Of a stretch of 7,501 nt of DNA, positions 5,374 through 7,501 are shown piece by piece (positions within the stretch are counted from its first letter, which is position 1; every line of letters starts with the position of its first letter). The DNA lies in NCBI GenBank assembly GCA_016210785.1, contig JACQTN010000302.1, positions 1-7,501 of the forward strand. Direction: 5' to 3'. Both the position numbers and the translations under genes were made by a program. Under the pieces are notes generated by a model, which searched no databases, was not told where the DNA came from, and saw nothing but the letters and a program-made list of their open reading frames with translations. The DNA is from Armatimonadota bacterium. GTDB taxonomy: Bacteria > Sysuimicrobiota > Sysuimicrobiia > Sysuimicrobiales > JACQTN01.

Positions 5374-5976
5374 TTAGCCCTCGAACTTGAAGGTGCCGAG
5401 GATAGCGTTGCGCCCGTTGAACTCCCATTTCATCTTGTGCTGCGGGATGTTGACCCGGTACGCCATGGCTTTCCCCAGATATGCCGGGGACCCGGGGATG
5501 GTGCTGAAAATGCTGTCCACCAGCTTCGTCGGCCGGCCCCCCGCATCGGTGTACGGCTGCATCTCCGCGGAGACGACGTCGCCCACGCGGATCGTGCCTT
5601 TCCCCTCCACTATGTTGAAGTCGATGGGCACGTCGTAGACGCCGAGCACCTCCCCGATCAACGGCGCCAGGTCCGCCAGCGGCCCGCCCAGCTTGCCGGT
5701 GTGGGCGGCCAGGATCGCCTCCTTCTGCTGAGGCGTGGCCTGCTTGTCCACATACACCGCCGCCCGCCAGTTGCCTTTGAGGATGTTGCCGGGGATGTGC
5801 GCGACCAGGGCCAGCGTCAGCCCCTTCACGTCGACGCCGCTGATGTGGCCCTTATCGTAGCGATAGGCGATGACCGTATTGCACGTCCCGCCGTCCGGGT
5901 CGTCCCCGACCCAACACGGACACGGCCCCCCGCACGAGCACGCCTCCAGCAATCGGCCCTCGACCGCGTATCCCAT
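5374..5976 (-). CDS. DUF1326 domain protein
   Basis: The 200-residue protein opens directly with the cysteine-rich signature of DUF1326: the run LEACSCGGPCPCW (10-22, with C13, C15, C19, C21) followed by C32 in DGGTCNTVIAYRYDKGHISGVDVKGL. The remainder, with IPGNILKGNWRAAVYVD (61-77) and a closing strand-rich region (HKMKWEFNGRNAILGTFKFEG, 180-200), spans the whole family length of about 200. The spacing of the first four cysteines suggests metal or thiol chemistry, but the function is not established. There is no signal peptide. The ATG overlaps the stop of the truncated MFS frame as TGATG and is preceded by a nine-G tract six bases away. A GTG immediately before it (5979) is also possible. 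It is followed by a hairpin and then, after 410 bases, by DUF2182, its usual neighbour. Confidence 0.88.
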   Translation of the reverse strand: MGYAVEGRLLEACSCGGPCPCWVGDDPDGGTCNTVIAYRYDKGHISGVDVKGLTLALVAHIPGNILKGNWRAAVYVDKQATPQQKEAILAAHTGKLGGPLADLAPLIGEVLGVYDVPIDFNIVEGKGTIRVGDVVSAEMQPYTDAGGRPTKLVDSIFSTIPGSPAYLGKAMAYRVNIPQHKMKWEFNGRNAILGTFKFEG

Positions 5977-6227
5977 CACGATCCCCCCCCCGCCGGATAG
6001 GTTGCAGCGTTGAATCCCGCCGCAGCCTTTGCGTAGCACAGTGGTCTTCCCTGGGTCTTCGCTGTTACCTCCCTCCTGGAACCTTGCCAAATACCTCCCG
6101 TGCGCTCCAGCCCCACCATGGCACCCACGAAGGCGTTGACGACCACCAGCAGCGTGAACTGCCGCCAGTTGACGCGGAGGCCAAGGCGGAGGTCGGACGG
6201 GACGCCCGCTACGTCTGCCCGGGCCAT
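5976..6227 (-). pseudogene. Truncated MFS transporter gene (5' end only), frame running into DUF1326
   Basis: The first 43 codons (6227-6099) encode LRLGLRVNWRQFTLLVVV followed by NAFVGAMVGLERT. This is the first membrane helix and the GLERT turn seen at the start of a group of MFS transporters, which normally continue with VLP and about 350-400 more residues. After ERT the resemblance stops abruptly and 40 unrelated codons follow (GGIWQGSRREV...), ending in a TGA that overlaps the DUF1326 ATG as TGATG. So either a deletion or rearrangement near 6099 removed the rest of the gene, or an 83-residue single-helix peptide is now made. The ATG has GGGTTGGGG just before it and lies 19 bases after the GGDEF stop, which keeps it in a possible operon. 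The MFS assignment rests on one segment. Confidence 0.65.
5983..5991. repeat. Nine-base C/G homopolymer tract at the DUF1326 ribosome site
   Basis: Nine C on the plus strand read as nine G on the coding strand, six bases before the DUF1326 ATG, in the place of its Shine-Dalgarno sequence. The tract also lies inside the upstream MFS-derived frame, five codons before its stop. It is a plausible slippage site, and also a place where a sequencing error would change the reading. Confidence 0.7.
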
Positions 6228-6246
6228 GTCCCCAACCCGTCACGCC

Positions 6247-6792
6247 TCAATTGGAGGGACGGGGACCGTGGGTCAGCCGGTTCTGGGCAACGGTGATGAG
6301 GTCCGCCATGCCCGGCTCCCAGGTGGCGGTCCCCACTCGCGCGTTGATGACGAGAGCCTCCTTCGCGTCGGGGAGCTGGCAGGTGATGGGCTGGCGCAGC
6401 CGGAGAAGGATGGTGGTGAGGTCGTCGCTCCATGTCTCGGGGAGAATGACCATGAACCGCGACCGGCCGTAGCGCCCCACGTAGTCGCTGGCCCGCACGC
6501 TCTGCCGGAGGGACTCCCCGATGGCGGTCAGCACGCGCTCGGTGCCCCGGCGTCCGTGGGCCCGCGCCATGTTCCCAAACCCCTCGGCTTCGACGAGGAG
6601 CAGCGAGAAGGGCACGCCGGTGCGCGTCGAGCGCTTGAGCTCCGCGGTGTAGATCTCGTCCATGACCCCCTGCGTGAGGAGGCCGGTCAGCGCATCCCTG
6701 ATCTCGCCCTGCCCGGCTTCGGACGCCCGGCCCAGCAGGAACCTGGCGCCCAGCAGGAGGAGAGTCCCCAGACCCAAAACGACCTTGCGCAT
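6247..6792 (-). CDS. Membrane-anchored degenerate GGDEF-domain protein
   Basis: The 181-residue protein has one N-terminal membrane helix (about 3-20) and then a GGDEF-type domain. It starts at DALTGLLTQ (33-41) and continues with the usual RSTRTGVPFSLLLVEAEGF (54-72) and a GTERVLTAIGESLRQSVRASDYVGRYG stretch (83-109). Where an active diguanylate cyclase has GGDEF followed by xVxLP, this one reads YGRSRFMVILP (108-118), so the signature is GRSRF. The first metal-site aspartate region (normally DIDxFK) reads VEAEGFGN. Cyclase activity is therefore unlikely; a regulatory, ligand-binding or vestigial role is possible. No RxxD inhibitory site is evident in the usual place. GAGGGAG lies about ten bases before the ATG. 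It is first in a possible run with the MFS remnant and DUF1326. The upstream gap (6793-7001) shows no gene. Confidence 0.82.
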   Translation of the reverse strand: MRKVVLGLGTLLLLGARFLLGRASEAGQGEIRDALTGLLTQGVMDEIYTAELKRSTRTGVPFSLLLVEAEGFGNMARAHGRRGTERVLTAIGESLRQSVRASDYVGRYGRSRFMVILPETWSDDLTTILLRLRQPITCQLPDAKEALVINARVGTATWEPGMADLITVAQNRLTHGPRPSN

Positions 6793-6979
6793 GATCGCGT
6801 GGCTCCCTCGCGGGCAACCTCTCCCTCACATTCTGCGGCCGGAGCGACGCCCCCTCTCCGCGGTCCGGCTCACGGCCCACTCTGCCATCCATACCTGAGG
6901 TCCCACCCCTTTCCATGCCCGGGTAGCGCGGAACCCAGACGGGGACTGATCAAACGGGATTCGACGGGGCGGCCGCGGG

Positions 6980-7009
6980 CGTGCGGTCAGAGAACGTGCG
7001 GTCAGAGGT
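6980..7009. repeat. Tandem duplication of 15 bases at the end of the TGS gene
   Basis: CGTGCGGTCAGAGAA (6980-6994) is followed directly by CGTGCGGTCAGAGGT (6995-7009), with 13 of 15 bases identical. The unit contains the complement of TGA, so the stop codon of the TGS-domain GTPase (7002-7004) is inside one copy and the other copy lies just past it. It looks like a simple recent slippage duplication. Confidence 0.75.
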
Positions 7010-7501
7010 GAAACTCCAGGACGTCGCCGTCTTCAAGCACGTGCTCGCGCGGCACCATCAGGCCGTCGTAGACTCTGGCCCCCCACAGCCGGGCGAACTT
7101 CAGATTGTGGGCGAAGTCTTTATGGATCTCGCGGGCGGCGTCCAGCAGCGTGCCGCCCCGCCTCATGATCAGCGGCGTGTTCAGGTTGGGCTTCTGGCCC
7201 GGCGCCTTGGTATAGACGCGGATCACGTGGAGGAGCCTGAACATCTGCGCCCGCAATTCGTCCAGGCCGGTCTCCATCGAGGCGGAGACGGGCAGGATGG
7301 TGAACCGCTTGCCGTACAGGTCCTCCACGACCTCCAGGTTGCCCGCGGCGTTGGGCGCGTCCAGCTTGTTGGCCACCAGGAGCGCGCGCCGGGCCACCCG
7401 ACGCCCCCCATCGCCGGCCGTCTCGTCGGGGGGCGCGGCGGCGGCCGCCCGGGCATCGTCCCGGACCAGGTCGATGCGGGCCTGGTCGAGCAGGTCGAGG
7501 G
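7002..7501 (-). CDS. TGS-domain GTPase of the DRG/Obg-like group (C-terminal part, cut by window edge)
   Basis: The last 166 codons and two leading bases are present. At the upstream end is the tail of a G domain: LDLLDQARIDLVRDDARAA, then an alanine-rich insert, then ALLVANKLD, whose NKLD (7370-7359) is the G4 guanine-specificity motif, and PVSAS as G5. From about 7223 to the stop runs a full TGS domain with IRVYTKAPGQKP, MRRGGTLLDAAREIHKDF and HVLEDGDVLEFHL, in the form found in DRG-type GTPases. These proteins act around ribosomes or RNA, though this member's role cannot be told. The G1-G3 motifs would lie beyond the right edge. A GTG at 7397 could in principle start a shorter frame, but the coding pattern continues upstream of it to the edge. 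No good terminator follows the stop. Confidence 0.88.
   Translation of the reverse strand, partial: LDLLDQARIDLVRDDARAAAAAPPDETAGDGGRRVARRALLVANKLDAPNAAGNLEVVEDLYGKRFTILPVSASMETGLDELRAQMFRLLHVIRVYTKAPGQKPNLNTPLIMRRGGTLLDAAREIHKDFAHNLKFARLWGARVYDGLMVPREHVLEDGDVLEFHL

Noticed and set aside
5038..6000. Long open frame on the plus strand (about 320 codons)
   Set aside because: It runs antisense through DUF1326 and across the hairpin repeats, has no recognisable domain, and is explained by high G+C with few stop codons.

Overview
The window is high-G+C DNA, about two thirds G+C by eye, with tightly packed, mostly minus-strand genes. It looks bacterial: Shine-Dalgarno-like purine tracts precede several starts, and it carries VKOR, DUF1326/DUF2182 and GGDEF-type genes. 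Three genes belong to families that are also common in archaea: a TrpB2-type tryptophan synthase beta chain, a METTL5-like NPPF methylase and a GTPase with a TGS domain. That mix suggests a deep-branching or thermophilic high-G+C bacterium from a poorly cultured phylum. The phylum is an inference and cannot be fixed from 7.5 kb.

Layout. Bases 1-479 (minus) are the N-terminal third of trpB (TrpB2 type), running off the left edge. Bases 480-750 are a divergent intergenic region holding one ~70-bp hairpin repeat. Bases 751-1707 (plus) encode a membrane zincin-like protein of DUF3267 type. A perfect 14-bp hairpin (1731-1762) separates it from a convergent three-gene minus-strand operon, METTL5-like methylase > VKOR > MobA (3417-1771), whose genes overlap by 4 bases or sit 4 bases apart. 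Upstream are an SRPBCC/START-like protein (4076-3597) and a DUF2182 membrane protein (4963-4178). A 410-bp gap follows, with two more hairpin repeats in tandem and a terminator, then DUF1326 (5976-5374). Ahead of DUF1326 lie a truncated MFS transporter gene (6227-6099 recognisable) and a degenerate, probably catalytically dead GGDEF protein (6792-6247). The C-terminal half of a TGS-domain GTPase (7501-7002) runs off the right edge.

The signal least explained by genes is a family of three palindromic elements of 68-72 bp (523-592, 5045-5112, 5114-5185). Each has 19-23-bp arms and a 26-32-base loop. They share arm ends of the form TGAMCCNCCTGAAA, but their inner stems differ between copies and are still fully paired, so both arms changed together. 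Each has exactly one imperfect pair, and in all three it is a G-U wobble when read from the plus strand. Two copies stand head to tail one base apart, between DUF1326 and DUF2182, two genes that are normally adjacent.

A second item is a nine-G tract at the junction of the truncated MFS frame and DUF1326, where the frames overlap as TGATG. A one-base gain or two-base loss in the tract would fuse a membrane segment in frame to DUF1326.
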